Source: Brachynemurus nebulosus (taxonomy: Eukaryota > Arthropoda > Insecta > Neuroptera > Myrmeleontidae). From it: a stretch of DNA of 64,000 nt. The notes under the pieces are model-generated. The model was not told where the DNA came from and did not search any database. It saw only the letters and a program-made list of their open reading frames with translations. Position numbers and translations under genes: made by a program. The DNA lies in contig JAPWDM010000004.1 in assembly GCA_035578155.1 (NCBI GenBank), forward strand, positions 61,197,461-61,261,460, read 5' to 3'. Positions 34,138 through 47,710 of this stretch are shown here, piece after piece (the first letter of the stretch is position 1; every line of letters begins with the position of its first letter).

Positions 34138-37107
34138 TACCTTTTAGTGACAATGCTTTTGACTCCACCCTATTACAATTTTTATTTGGTTTTTAAAATT
34201 TTTTTTTTATTGAATTCCAAATTTCGTACGTTTAGGTGGAATAGTTTCCAAAATAACAGTCCAAAAATCTAATTTGGGGCACTTACTGACTTTTTTTTTA
34301 AATTTGGAACATTAATAATGTTTAGGAAAATAAGAAATTAATAAAAATCCATCAATTTTTCAAGTCATCAAAGAATTTTTAAACTAGGTACAGATAGAAA
34401 ATTATTTTTAGGATCAACATAAATTTAAAAAAATATGTTACTATAGATATTAAAGTAAATAATTTTGCATATACAAATTTTAAATTTGCCATAATTATTC
34501 ATATTGTACATATTATTGAAGATGGTTAAAAAATTAGTCAACCAATCTCAACAAAATTTTTATGGGACCACCTGGAGAACTTTATCTACTAACTAAAAAA
34601 TAATGGCGCAAACTGGGCCAGAAATGTGGAAGAAATCGGTGTACATACATAAAAAAATAATAAGGGTTGAATTGAGAATCTCCTCATTTTGAAGTCGGTT
34701 AAAAATAAAAAAAAAAAACATTTAACATTTAGCCCCACCAATGATTTAACACTTAACCTCAAGGTATGTTTTGAGCTTTGACAGCGATCACACAAATGAT
34801 GACGATAAATATACAAAAAAAATTTTAAAGATTCGCATTCACAATACATATAAATGAACTAATATATGTACGTAGTTTGATGGTGGATATGTCCGAAGTT
34901 TAGTTTTCTGTTTCTAACATCTAATATAAAAAAAAAAAAAAAAAAAAAAAAAACACAATAACTTTGTAGTTTAGTCAAGAGCGCAAGAGTTTATGCAAGA
35001 GGCCATGATCCTGCCCCCCCCCCCCACCCAAAATTATAAATTGACACTAGATATTATTTAATTTTAAACACTAATATCGGTAAATTTACCAGTTGACGTT
35101 TTATTTTATTTTTTTTATTTTTATTTATTTTTTTTTTTTTGGTCGTCAACGGTATGTCTCAGAAATTTTTTAGTCCCATTTATTTTCCGCGTAACCACAC
35201 CCCACCCCACCCCTCAAGAAGCTTGACTGTATACGCCCTTGAGTTTAGTATTTCATGAACGAAACTTCTAATAAACTTTCGCTTCATTCTAACTATATGC
35301 TGCACGATAGGGTACATGGAATTTATTTTATTGGTAATATTAGTAATATATGTATTATGTGTGAATAACACTGTCAAATATTGTATTTATCTATTTTTAT
35401 GATTAACCATATCTAAATTAATATACGGTTAAATGCTGTATGTTTTATTGTACTGTGCCAAACTAACTACTAAGAGAGCCTGGCTTAATATGGATCCAAT
35501 ACATACTTCGCGAATTTTTTCCCATTAACTAATATAATTATATGATCATAATGTCCATAAAATTTGTATAAAATGTGGAATTCCGTTTTACCAGTAATGC
35601 CATACATGTTATGTATATTTTAAACGTGATTCCTCAAATAAAATTCATAATTAATTTCCATTTTCATAATAATTTTATGTTATACAGTTTCAAAATATAA
35701 GTAAATATAATTTTAAATTTTATTTTAGCTTTATTTGCGTTTGGCAGAATGAAGTGGTACGAAAATACCTACAATATAAATTGCAAACCTTATTTTAAGA
35801 CACTATCACATTTGTTACGGAATGAAGCTGAATAAGATTTGTATATTAACAGGGCATATTAAATTACGAAACAAAATGTTTTCAGTAGTTTTAGGAAATT
35901 AGAAACTGGGTTCATTTGTAAAAATGTATACATTATACAAAAAATAAATACAGTGGAGAGTATATAAGGTCTTTGTTCATATCGGAGATCAGTAAACTGA
36001 TAAAAACAATTAATGGTTTCTCTATGCAAAAGATATTTAAAGTGTATAACTTGATTAAAATAGTTATTTATGAACTTTTAAGTTCTTATTGTTAATGTCA
36101 GACTTTATTTGATGAATTATCGAATATTTATGAATTAGACATTCATTCTAAAACAGATTCATGAAACAGTATTGAGTAAGTTAATTTTAATAAAATTTTA
36201 ATCTAGTAAAGTGCTTATATCATTAAAAGCGTCAACTACGTCATGTGACATATCAAAATAAAGCTTGAGGCAACATTAATATAAATATCTTACATCAAAT
36301 CGACTTACAATTTTGGATAAAATTTTCACAAAATTAGAGTGATTGAGGCGTTGAAGTTATTATCCAATGAAAAAGTTATATTGAATAATCTTGCTAATTC
36401 AGATATATAATTATGTTAATCACTTTCGATCCATCCGGTACTTTGGTAAAAATAGGTATCACTTTGAGTTTTAACCCACCTTGTATTTTACATGGTGGAG
36501 GAATGCGTTACTTTCAATCCACTCGTTACTTTGGTGGAGATGTACATTATATACTTTTTAACAAACCTGTACATTGAGCATTGCAGGGTCCGTTACTTTT
36601 TTAATTTCTGAAAAATCTTCTAATTTTTTTTTAACAACTTTTATTTCCATTGTAGTCAATTGTAAGAGTAAAGTTGTGATTAATAAAATTAGTAATTAGT
36701 AATTATTAATCATTCGAATATAAGAATCAGTCTTTTACTAATTTCATAATCGATTATGTATTGTAATATATCTCATTAGTAAATTATCCGATTACGTGAA
36801 TCATTCATACTCGCCCACATCCATAGTTTAACGTATTGATTATTGTTATCCTTTTTCGTAATGTTAAGTAAAAATTTAAAATTTCTAATAAAAAGATAAG
36901 ATAGCCTTGAACTACTTCTTGAAGAAATTTTGAGTTCTAACAGTTTACACATATTATCAATCAAGGATAAACAGGAAAAGAAATGATGGAAAGAGAAAAA
37001 ATGCAATTAACGTGAATTTTTTAATGACCTATCATCAGTTCTATCAAATTAATTTTTAACATTGGAGATGATATCAAATAACAGAGAATAACAGTTTGCT
37101 TTAAAGA
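34138..37107. other. A+T-rich intron-like DNA, nothing firm
   Basis: Contains a 28-base A run at about 34925-34954, a C run near 35014, and a decayed repeat near 34710-34760. TTTTATTTTAG at about 35718-35728 followed by ~34 open codons was examined and rejected as an exon. No other gene was recognised. Confidence 0.4.
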
Positions 37108-37734
37108 TACAGTAGAACCTCTGTTAACCGGACAGCAGTGTCACACAAAAATTTGTCCGGCTAACAGATGTGTCTGCTTAACAAAGGCAGAGTAAAAATA
37201 CCCCTGTCGCAGCATCTGCATACCATAGCGAATTTCCAATCATAAAAGTTACTTTTTTTCGAAAACCCGCTTACCTAGAATAATGGTTCAAAATGTATTT
37301 TCTGTGATTTTCTTGGTTCTTTACCACAATGTAAAAAAAATTGGAAAAACTTTTAAATTTTGGCAAATTGTTTGCAAAAAACTCATTTTTTTGAGGTTTT
37401 TGGAATTGGACGTGTCTGACTGGAGAACTCATACAAAATTTTTGGACTTCCAACGTTTTATTGTTTTATTATATTTGCATCCCAAACTAGTATCTATCCT
37501 ATAAATATAACAAGTTTCATCCAAAATGAATTTCTCGGAAATATAGGCACTTAAATTTTCGAAATTTCTAAATTAATTTAAAATAGAGTTAGTCTCCAGA
37601 AATTTTGTATTATGGTAAATTTAATTTAATAAATGACAAGTATATAAGTATAGTAATTATAAAGCATTCGCATAGAACAATATGTAGTTTTAAGTATACA
37701 TGCACATAAGCAAAATAATTTTTGAATTTTCCTG

Positions 37735-38190
37735 AAGGAAGGAAATATTTTCCCGTAATAAAAAGTATCCTAAATGTTGACGCAGGTAATAAGTTATCAC
37801 TACACCAGATTTCATAAAAATCCGTTCAATAGTTTTCGCGTAATATGTGCACATGCTCAAAAAGTTTTTTTTATTTTCCTATGGGAATGAGCCACTTTCC
37901 CGAAATAAAAAGTATCTGAGATGCTGACTCAGGTAATAAGTTATCACCACACCAAATTGCATCAAAATCCGTTCAATAGTTTTTGCGTACTGTATGCACA
38001 TGCTCAACATGGTTTTTCCATTTTCCCGTGGGAATGAGACCTTTTCTCGAAGTAGAAAGTAGAAAGTATCTTAGATGTTGATCCGGGTAATAAGTTGTCA
38101 GCACACCAAATTTCATTAAAATCCATCCAGTAGTTTTTGTTTGATGCGTGAACAGACGAACAGACAGACAGACAGACAGACAAAAATTTT
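37735..38190 (+). repeat. three tandem ~125-bp units ending in (GACA)n
   Basis: Units start near 37740, 37870 and 38030. They share AATAAAAAGTATC(C/T), AGGTAATAAGTTATCAC, AAAATCCGTTCAATAGTTTT and TGCACATGCTCAA. The array ends ACAGACAGACAGACAGACA. The wording matches insect RTE-type LINE/SINE tails, so this is probably a retroposed tail inside the pogo element. Confidence 0.6.
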
Positions 38191-40627
38191 AAAAATCGCT
38201 GTTTTGATATCTACATCGATAACTATTTACAGTATCTACACAATTTTTAAAAAAATATTCCCTATACAGAAACGGTCTCGTTACATTTGTATTATATCTA
38301 TAGATTACATATTAATGGCCCTTTATATAAAATATTAATTTTTTTTTTCAAAATAAATCGCCCCCTGTTCTAGGAAATATATATTTTTTAAATTTTTATA
38401 AAATTTCTTATGAAAGTGAGCTTCTTAGACAATTTTATTTTCAAGAAAATGTATTAAAACATGAACATTTAAATGTTGGCAATTTCTGTATTGTGGCGCT
38501 ATCAGTTGTCCGCGTTAGTTAACTACTTTATTTAAAAGTTCGAATAAAATTCCAGTCATTTTAATTTTTAATTGTTCAGGAACTTCAGTATCATAGAAGC
38601 AAGCAAAATAATATTACAATTTATTTATGTAGATACATATATGATGGAAAGTTAAGAAAAGAAAATGTTTTTTTGGAAGTTCGGGTTTAAGGTAAAATCG
38701 AAAAAACTTGGAAAATTTAATTAGTAATTAATTTTTTAAAAATATTTTTAGGTTTGGTTGTAAATGAATCTACTGCTGATCTTTTAATATGATACTGAAC
38801 TATTCGTTATTTAAAATGAAAAATTGTGTACTTATTAGATGATGAAAATAAAAAATTAGTAGTTTGAAAAACCGGAACAAATCGAAGTCAAAAGTCTGTC
38901 GGGACACCGGAGCTAGAACCGTGACAAATCCGGGAAAACCAAGACGTATGGACACTCTACACGGATTGTGAATGTTATAAACTTTAAGTTTTGATTTTTA
39001 AGCATATTATGAGTGAAATTGAAAATTAACAACGTGTGAAATTTGACATTTTAGTTAAAGTGCATATAAAATATAATACCTACATGTTTTTATAAAAATG
39101 CAAATATAAATAAATGTTTTCTGTTTTTTATTTATTTTTATTTTAATTGTTATTAATTATTTGGCTTTTTTAATAATTTAGAATTTTTCTGTCAAATGAA
39201 TAAATTCTGAAAATATGAATTTATGACATAATTTCAGTAAAAGTGAAAATGAAATTTTTCACCCACACTTTTGTAGTGCCAATGTACAACATCACTGGAT
39301 CCCAATTTTCAAATGGATAGATAATTTCAAACAATCACCCGCTAGTTAATTATCGCTAGATTTGATGCTAGAAAATTGAGAAAAAACAGGTCATATAGAT
39401 TTTTTTTATTTAGATTTTATTTGTAATGATTGAATTACAAAATTCAAAAGGATGTTAAAAAATGTGTGTATTCACTATGAGCTTTTGCCTGTAGTAAATC
39501 CAGCTGCTCAAAATCGGTTCCAATATATCAGTTGGTCAGGACGGCATTTGTACATAATTTTAATATTTTCTTTAAGAAATAGTATTTTTTTTTAAATACT
39601 TGTTTGATTTTTCCAAGGCGAGTACTTTTTACAATGTGTGTTTACCAAATTCTACAAAATAATTAAAAAAAAACATTGTAACCCTACTATTTTGAAATTT
39701 TCAAAAAAATATCATGAAAATTACCTCATATATGCTTTTTCTGAGTTAATTATTGAAAAATATTCTATTTTCCGAGATTTTTAAGGTAAAACGAGCAGAT
39801 GTATGGTTTTTGTTAAACAAATTTCAGATCTTTAATACATTTTTGCCTTAAAATATTTAATATTTTCAAAAATGTATGATACAACTTGTCAAAATTTAAA
39901 ATTATTTGTTTTGTTGTCAAAAGAAAAAAAAAAACTGAATGTGCAAATTTATTTACCACTAAAATGATGGGTTTATACATATAATTATAACGTAGTATTG
40001 TCATTTGGATAGAAAATTACGTAAAAATATTATTGTTTGAATATGATTTAACGTAATTTTTATGCGATTGTAGCAAGCTCTTATTAATTTTAGGAAGGTG
40101 TAAACATCATCTAAATTCTGATCATATCACATAAAAAACTGCGCCGTGATTTTTTATCTAAAAAAAAATGGAATAGAGATACATTATAAAAACATTTAAC
40201 TGACAAAGAAAAAGAATATAGCCGAATCGTTAAATTGGATTAAAAAAATCATGACACGCTACTTAAAAAGCGGTTTTTTTCAAATTTAGCTCGTAAAAAA
40301 TGAGACAGAAAAAAAAAGAATGCGAGTGCGAGTGAAATGGAGAACGACATATTTCCTAGTTTTTCTCGAAAAGTAACTAATTTAGAGCAACGGTATAAAA
40401 ACATTTTTTATGCATTTTACCTTTTACTATGGCTTGGTGTAAAAAAAAATTTGAAAAATTGCTTAATTCTGGCAAAAAACTCATTTTGTTGACAAAAAAC
40501 GCCCGGAAAACCTACTTCTGGGCATCCGATGTGTCTGGCTAACGAACTCATCCAACGATTTGGAAAATCGAATTCGCACACAAAATTTCATAAGCATTAA
40601 ACGTTTCGTTCGAGAGTTATCGCGCGG

Positions 40628-40630
<3 letters not shown>

Positions 40631-40714
<84 letters not shown>
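40631..40714. repeat. (TA)n microsatellite joined to a repeat end
   Basis: TA directly follows CGTTCGAGAGTTATCGCGCG GATACA. The same junction, inverted, occurs at about 48632-48668. Confidence 0.9.
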
Positions 40715-40717
<3 letters not shown>

Positions 40718-40739
40718 TTTAGTGAATATCATTTTCGTA

Positions 40740-40850
40740 TTCTAGGGACCTCAAAACATATTTCTGATATGGTCCCGGGCTTAGCTCGCACTATGACACC
40801 TGGCGTAAAAGCTGAATTTCCAGTTTTGGAAATTCGCTAATAAGCATTAA
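40740..40850 (+). repeat. dispersed repeat D, copy 2
   Basis: ATTCTAGGGACCTCAAAAC, CTATGACACCTGG and GGAAATTCGCTAA in order; see 12862-12978. Confidence 0.6.
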
Positions 40851-41217
40851 TTTTTTAATTTAAATTTTTTTTAACTTTATAATTCAGATCAATTTTATGA
40901 ACGATTTTAAGTACTTATAACGAAAATATAATGTTTAAAAGTGCATCGTCACATTAGAATCATTGTTAATAAGTTAAAATATGAACAATTATACCTAACC
41001 CATATTATAAGTATAAATACACGCACTAGATCTACTCGCGTCCGGTTAATGAAGGTAATATTGTACTATTGTGTCCGCGTCTGGTTAACAGAAGGTCCGT
41101 TTACCAGAGTGCTGAATGCATTGGTTTTAGCATAGGATGCCACCGTTATAAAAAAATTTTCCGCCTATAGAAAGGGTCCGGTTAAAAGTGGTGTCCGTTA
41201 TCAGAGGCTCTACTGTA

Positions 41218-42271
41218 ATAAAAACAATGTGACTTTATATCCATTTTTGAGACATCTAGGATAGGTATAATAGGTAATACTTGAGTACTGTATAAATTCA
41301 TTTTCTTTTTATTTGTTTGCCTATTAAACGTATAATTAAGACAGAAAATGCTCGGAAATTAGTGCTGAAAGACCTTGTACATAAAATATATCCACGTTAT
41401 GTATTCAATTTCATAAAATCTTTGTGTATGTTATTATAGGTAGGTATTTGCCATATGTCAAAAAAATCATTTACTTTTAAAATCTAAAATACATATTTAA
41501 GACCCCCATGATCAGCCTACCTACAGTCTCAATGTAATAATATCTTACGAGCTCACTTCCAGTAAAAACCAGTCAGGGCACCCACGCTTCTTTCTATATT
41601 CGTATATTTAGTTTGTTATTTACGTATAGCCAAAGATGTATTAGCGTATGATGAAAGGTTTCATTCATGAATATTAACAAGAAAATCTGTACACAGATAA
41701 AATACACATACATTCATACTAATATTTTATTAAATACTATGGCTGTGATCCACGGTTTCACTGGTGTAAAATTATCTGAATTATGAGTCAAATTATTTTT
41801 GAATCAAATATTTCGAAAAAAAAAATATTGCCAGGATCTCTTTTGCTTTTTAATTTGCTAACGATACTTTACTTTGGGCCTTTTTTAGGGCCCTGGGATC
41901 CTATGGGATAATTTTAACTTAACTCTAACAATTTTTTTTCGATTCGTACGCTAATTTTACTTATAGTTTTCCTTCATTATTTTTTTTTTTACTATTTACT
42001 ACCGTTTTTCACAAAAAATTGGAAAATAAAGTTCATATTTGATTTTTATACAGTCGAACTCAAACTGTATAGATTGATTCAGTATTTTAAAGGATAAGAG
42101 ATCTTTTTGGGTCAAAATTTTTATTTTTTCAAATATATCAGAAACTGTAAGGGGTGGGGAAAGGGACGCTTTAACCGATATTAGAATCCTTTTGAAAGAC
42201 TACCTAAGAGTGTACAATATGTATCAATTCCACAGACAGGGATAAAATTAGTTACTACAAGCGAGTGAATG
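41218..42271. other. spacer with one dispersed repeat fragment
   Basis: GTTTCACTGGTGTAAAATTA TCTGAATTATGA at about 41755 matches 9340-9380. A G+C-richer patch (GGGCCTTTTTTAGGGCCCTG) lies near 41877. No gene was recognised. Confidence 0.4.
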
Positions 42272-42859
42272 ATAAAGGACCCCGCAATTATTAGGTGTAA
42301 ATTAGGTTTCCGTCAAATTGTCTAATTTTTTGATATATTACTCTATACATCCTCCCGATCAAAAGTCCCAAGGACTGGAAATGCAATATTTATCAAAAGA
42401 GAAAAATCTCTGGACATTTTTTGCATTCAATTATGTATTTAACCATCTTTTTATTCAAGTCATTATCATCCCTTGCATAAGGGTTCATTGTAGGGGTCGT
42501 GCACTCTATCATACGCAACCCCAAGGTATTGCGCCATTTCAATATTCAAAAATAATTTTTTTTTAATCACCATTTTTTTAATTATGCCACCCCCTTTCTA
42601 CGCCTAAATCAACCCCTAGCGTAAGGGAGGATGAATATGCCTCATAGTCATTCTTCTTACTACCATCCGTGACAGGGTGAGAAATATTCAACATGTTAAC
42701 CTAGTATTAATCCAAAGATCCCACTACTCGAATGGGATAGCACCTGTGAATTATTACATAGGCAAGACGTTGAACTTTGAAGGTCAGTAATAATATATCA
42801 AAAAATTAGACAATTTGACGGAAACCTAATTTACACCTAATAATTGCAAGGTCCTTTAT
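42272..42859. mobile_element. MITE with 69-bp terminal inverted repeats
   Basis: Ends are ATAAAGGACCCCGCAATTAT and, inverted, ATAAAGGACCTTGCAATTAT. Arms 42272-42340 and 42791-42859 match through TTAGGTGTAAATTAGGTTTC and GACAATTTGACGG blocks, almost perfectly. The 450-bp interior is non-coding. The near-identity of the arms suggests recent activity. No unambiguous target duplication was found. Confidence 0.8.
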
Positions 42860-44276
42860 TAAAATTTCGATGCCAATAATAAAATATAAAAATATATATA
42901 AATAATAATCATTTAAATGTAATAATTATTCTGTAATCACTCATTTTTGAAATATCAAACTTAGGAATGATTTACTCGTCAGTAGATCATTTTGAATCCA
43001 ACCTGTTTTATTGATTCCGTATACTTTAAGCGAGTAATTTTCAAACCTATACTTACGATCAAGTGTTTCCAAGGGCGACACTCGAAACGTTTTCATATCC
43101 CGTTATATATGTATACGATACAAACAAATACCGCTGTTATTCGATTAAAACTTTCAAAATCAATCAATAAACTACAAGCAACAATATGAGAACTAAAAAC
43201 AAAATTAATTATTTTGATACACTTTTTAAATTAATCAATAAGGTTGACCAATTATGGCCAATATAATTTATTAAATTCATATTTTGTTATTTTGAGATAC
43301 AAGCCAGATATAAACATAGCAGCTCGGCGGATCTGATACAATTTGAATGAAAACTCTTACATATTACCAAGTTGTTTAAAGATTAAATTATTATTTTTTT
43401 TATGAAAGTAATTTTATTGATTAATAAAACAATAATACATATATTATGTATATGACCAAACCAAGTCAATTTTGGCGAGTTAATTTGACTCTCTTGTTTT
43501 CGTTTTATTCACGGTACCTATAGATTATTAAAAAAAAAGTTATCGGTTACAAGAAATCATTAATTAATTTTCGACAATTTTTTTATCTGATTTGTGATTA
43601 TTTTTACCTTTTTGCTCGGTCATATAATTATTATCGATTTCTAGTCCATTTCACCTCTTTAATTGATTAAAAAAATATTGATTATTAAGAAAAAATTAAT
43701 TTTTTTCTAAATATAATCAATTTTCAATCAACTATAAAATAAATATTGTATAACTCCTTTCAGAGACGGTCCTAACGTTAGTTAAAAATGTATTATTTAA
43801 GAAGTAAAATTTATACTATGTATTATTTATTATTAAACAAATTTAAAGAAAAAATATGTCCGTACAGGTAAATCTTTTTTTATGCGGTAGAAAGGGAGTG
43901 CATAAAATAAAATCTCACAAAAAGAAAAGTTTCAAAAACTTCATAAATTTCCAGAATGGAAATTCTTTCAAAAAACTTTTATACGGTGTATCGGGACCCA
44001 GTAAAGAAGTTTTATAGAAAATACGTACCTAACCCAAAACGCTCAAAACCTCACGATTTGCTTAGGAGTTGTTTTTCTAAATAAGATAAAGCATTAATTT
44101 ACACATGAGAACATTTTATTTATAATTATGTATTAAAAAAAAATTGCGATAAATACTTCTATAAATGATGTAATAATCTTATATGCTTATGCAACGTACC
44201 TACTGATTAAATGTTTAAAAGCAATTAATAAGTGAATTTATCAAAGTAAATTATTATAATTAATATTTACAAGCTA
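42860..44276. other. A+T-rich spacer, nothing recognised
   Basis: Chance ORFs only (at most 65 codons). Confidence 0.4.
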
Positions 44277-44400
44277 TAGGTGAATAAGCATGAGTAGAAT
44301 GCCCCTGCACGAATTGTGTTGGGTTCTTCTACTAACTGCTATCAATATAAAATTGAAATTTACTAAGTTTCAGTCCTTAAAACTTCACCGTTTGACAGTA
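44277..44400 (+). repeat. fragment of the 7.3-8.3 kb element
   Basis: GAATAAGCATGAGTAGAATG CCCCTGCACGAATTGTGTTG followed by AAATTGAAATTTACTAAG, parallel to 7630-7740. Confidence 0.6.
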
Positions 44401-46437
44401 AGAAATTATTTTTTGAAAATCGAAAGAAATTTATAACCTTTAAATGGCTTGACGGATTTAGCTGGCATTAGTCATTATACATATAGTTAAAAAAAAAATT
44501 AAATATCCGAAAATATTTTTTTTAAGGCCATGTTTATAGTACAATACAATATATTGACATGCAGAATACTTATATTATGTTATGTCAGTTTCTAAATAAA
44601 CATTCAGTTATATTTTGCAACCAAATTGCAATCCGTATGAATTTGTGTATTACATTTCAAGTCACATCTGTTCTGCTTTATAATGCAAAAATATATTCTA
44701 ATGATTAATGAAGATATACCGCCACTGATTAGAGTGGTCATCGTGATCAGTGTTTTTAAATAGAAAATGGATATAAAAAATAGCGGTATACAAATTAATA
44801 TAAAACATAATTTTTCGTATTGTTCGTACCCCCAGAGTAGTTCGTACATCCATAATAATGTTATGTTATGCTTATGACTTATGAGTGTTATGAGTATGAC
44901 GTTATGAGTGATATTATATATAATTGGCAACATAAGTCATTATTATTTTATATAACACATACTCACAGTGTGTAAACGTAGAGCGTGTGAACAAATTTTT
45001 ACATCACGTTCCAATAATAAAAGATGCCGCCATTGCACACACATGTGTCTGATATTTAATGTGTTATACATACAAATCATCTTATTCTGTCGATTAAACA
45101 TCAATAAAAGTCAAACTTTTTCAGGTTGCCAATTTGTTTCTTTTTTTTACATACGTTAAATTAGCTAATTTTTTACAAAAGTAAGATAAATAATTATTTA
45201 GAAGTATACTAGTTACTTTGTACTTTTATAATTATTGTATTAAACAGTTATAGATATATAAAAATTCAAACGTCTTTTATTCAAAACAACGTTTTCAAAA
45301 ATGGCGCACGGGCTGCAGCCATTTTATCAATTATAAGGTATGAGGATGCGTTGAAAGCATTATTATAGGTTTTCTAGGTCATTAAACTTAAAAAATATAT
45401 CTCCTTTAAATTTCAACCCCATTTTACAGATAAAAAAGCAAAAAAAGCGGCGGTTTTTTAATTTTTTTTCCAAAAGCTGAAAATTTGTAAATTTTTTTTC
45501 TGAACTGGTGTGGTTTTAGGTTTAGAGATCCAGAAAATTTGTTTCCTTCAAAATTATATTTAATTTTTTTTTTTTATTTCTGACCACCCGTTGACGCTGT
45601 ACCCTGTGCGTCACCAAAGAAATTTTTTTAAGCGTCATTTTTAACATCCCGTATGAAATGCATCGTCATTGGGTAAAACCAGAATAAGAGTATTGATACT
45701 TAAAGGAATGTCTGACAATGTGTAAAATGTTTCAGATTGATTTAGAAAGAACTACTGAAAATGTGTCTTCTTTAGCTTCTAACTAAAATAAAAGCTATAT
45801 TAGATTCCATAATTATCATTTTTCCTCACTTTCATAATCAACGGCTCACACGCTTCATTTGCGAAACAAAACAACGTATAGACAAAAGTAAAATTTTCTC
45901 TAAAGAAAAAAATGATTTTCAAAAGTCGCTTTTGAAAGAAGTAACGGAAGTGGAATTAAAAAAAAAATTAAGAGTATTTGGACGATATGTTAGAATTTTT
46001 TATTTCATTTTGTCTATTTTAAAAAGTTATTGACAATAGTTATTATCCTGTATCTAGGTCGTTTCGTTTTGTTTAAATAATTTCTTTGACTGAAGTCATT
46101 CCTATATAAATGTGTATGTATTAGCATCACTACGTACGTATAACATGTGTATTTTTAATAATAAAATGGTGTTATGCAATTAATGCAATCCTACACATAG
46201 ATACAACACCGCAACACCATACATTTGTAGTATTTATACATAATGTTACAAACGCCCACGAATTGTTCATACTGGATAAATATGTATTGCCATGCTTGCT
46301 ATGTATATCTACGTTAACAATATCCAGTGACGAATCTGTTTATCTTTTATTAAAAAAGTTCACCTGTTACAATCATGTTGAAAGGGAATATTCAGATTTA
46401 CAGTAGGTATCATTAATATTCATATAAGATAGGATAT
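44401..46437. other. A+T-rich spacer, nothing firm
   Basis: About 45280-45660 (CAAAAATGGCGCACGG ... TTGACGCTGTACCCTGTGCG) has the look of a dispersed insect repeat, but no partner was found here. The 109-codon minus ORF at 44604-44933 (PTS-less, hydrophobic, no family recognised) is not accepted as a gene. Confidence 0.35.
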
Positions 46438-46439
46438 TA

Positions 46440-46824
46440 GGAATGTTATGGATATTCGTAACCGTAACCGAAACTACCGGATATCCGAAATAATTACATA
46501 TCCGAAACCGTATCCGAAAATAAAAGTTTCGGATTTGTTTCGGATAATAACAAACCATTGCCGTTGAAAAACAGAGCTTAAATCGAAGCAAATTTTTGCT
46601 GCTTGTTTTTCTCTTGACAGATTTCCGTTGATTTGTATTTGACGTTCACTTTTTGGGTTAAAGTTTCCCCTTTTTTCTATAAAAAAATGTTCGCTAAAAG
46701 ATATCCGTAACCATAACTGTATCTGAAACATTATCCGATATTATTACATATCCGTAACCGAAACTGAAACCGAAAAAAATGTTTTTAAATATCCGTATCC
46801 GAAATTTCATATCCACAACATCCC
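46440..46824. mobile_element. TA-flanked MITE, family A, copy 2 (inverted)
   Basis: Inverted relative of 148-554, 385 bp. It begins GGAATGTTATGGATATTCG and ends ATCCACAACATCCC, with TA at 46438-46439 and 46825-46826. The ORFs across it are repeat artefacts. Confidence 0.78.
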
Positions 46825-46999
46825 TATAGGATATAACAAAAAATATGGAAATATTTTAGAAACTCATTCGTGAGTTAGAGAAAAAAATATAGCTTCGAAT
46901 TTTATACTTACCTATATATTTTTTTAGTCTCTATCGCACCCAGGAGCTGTTGCTGTTGAATAGAGCTACTATATACGCCTACGTATCCCTGAGGTTGAT

Positions 47000-47125
47000 C
47001 CTGGGGTCAACGATCATATTTAAGTTAAAAAATACCAATGTTTCAGCGAATATTCAAATGGATAATTCAGCTATTACGGCTGCTGTTCATGCTAAGACTT
47101 GAACTCGGGATTATGATATATGCAT
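47000..47125 (-). repeat. dispersed repeat D, copy 3 (unoccupied target)
   Basis: AGACTTGAACTCGGGATTAT GATA at 47095-47118 matches the join of the two flanks of the C2H2-bearing element after one 6-bp copy is removed (AGACATGAGTC-CGGGAT-TATGACA). It therefore serves as a paralogous empty site. Confidence 0.65.
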
Positions 47126-47380
47126 CAAAATGATAACTCTTCAACGAAACATCATTCTCGAACTAAACCTCAAAAAAAAAATGAGTTTTTGGCAAATTTT
47201 TGCAGTTTTTCGAATTTTTTTACGCTGTAGCAAAAAGCAGAAAAAATCGCGTAAGTTACGTTTTTGAACCATTGTCCTATATAAGAGGATTTTTAAGAAA
47301 AGGTAGCTTTTTAACCGGAAATACGCTATATTATGCTGGATGTTGCGGCAGGGACATTTTTACTTATAACTTAAAACTTA
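47126..47380 (-). repeat. inverted relative of the pogo-associated repeat
   Basis: ATGAGTTTTTGGCAAATTTT, CTATATTATGCTGGATGTTG CGGCAGGGACATTTTTACTT. On the minus strand this is the GTCGCAGCATCC / CAAAAAACTCAT block found at 37203-37400 and 10450. A diverged relative (GCAGCTGCTGCGATACGGGT) is at about 57367. Confidence 0.5.
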
Positions 47381-47465
47381 AAACGTGAAAGAGTACTTTA
47401 TTAAACGATGCTATAAATTTTATTATAAACTTTATTACTTTTTTTCGACGTAAATGTATATGACC

Positions 47466-47541
47466 AGGCCCGGCCTGGGTAAACGTAAAGGGCGGTGGAC
47501 GGCGGTATAATTTTTTATTGCAGTGGGCCAGGCCGGGCCTG
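47466..47541. repeat. short G+C-rich hairpin
   Basis: CAGGCCCGGCCTGG at the left and CCAGGCCGGGCCTG at the right, inverted, 76 bp overall. It is strikingly G+C rich against the background. Possibly a minimal MITE. Confidence 0.6.
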
Positions 47542-47635
47542 CATATTAGTATGGGTAATTCAACAAACACATTTGGTTTAACATAAACTTGTTTAATATA
47601 AAAAATTGCGTACTAATATAATATTATTAACTAGA

Positions 47636-47710
47636 TCAGGACCGGATTTACCTCTATGGAGGCCCCGGGGCATTTCTAATGTCGCGGCCCCTAAATACTT
47701 CATATGTAGA
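47636..47710 (+). mobile_element. hAT-like terminus fragment
   Basis: CAGGACCGGATTTACCTCTA TGGAGGCCCCGGGGCA resembles the common hAT MITE start (AGGxCCGGATTTACC). No opposite end was found. Confidence 0.35.

Larger units (their letters stand above)
37110..41215. mobile_element. pogo/Tigger-like element remnant with TA duplication
   Basis: It begins CAGTAGAACCTCTGTTAACC GGACA and ends GTGTCCGTTATCAGAGGCTC TACTG, with TA on both sides (37108-37109, 41216-41217). These are textbook Tigger-class ends. Further CCGG(T/C)TAAC words lie subterminally at 37155, 41040, 41082 and 41180. The 4.1-kb interior has no DDE transposase ORF. It carries tandem retrotransposon-like units (37735-38190), two diverged direct copies of a ~170-bp block (37300-37470 and 40410-40580) and a TA tract. 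Probably an old deleted copy. Confidence 0.65.

Noticed and set aside
35729..35830. Possible exon after TTTTATTTTAG (34 open codons beginning LFAFGRMKWYENT)
   Set aside because: It ends in a stop without a donor site and does not resemble the next part of integrin alpha (expected WLG-type propeller text); likely chance.
44604..44933. 109-codon minus-strand ORF
   Set aside because: Hydrophobic, A+T-driven composition, no motif, no promoter or splice logic, no family recognised.
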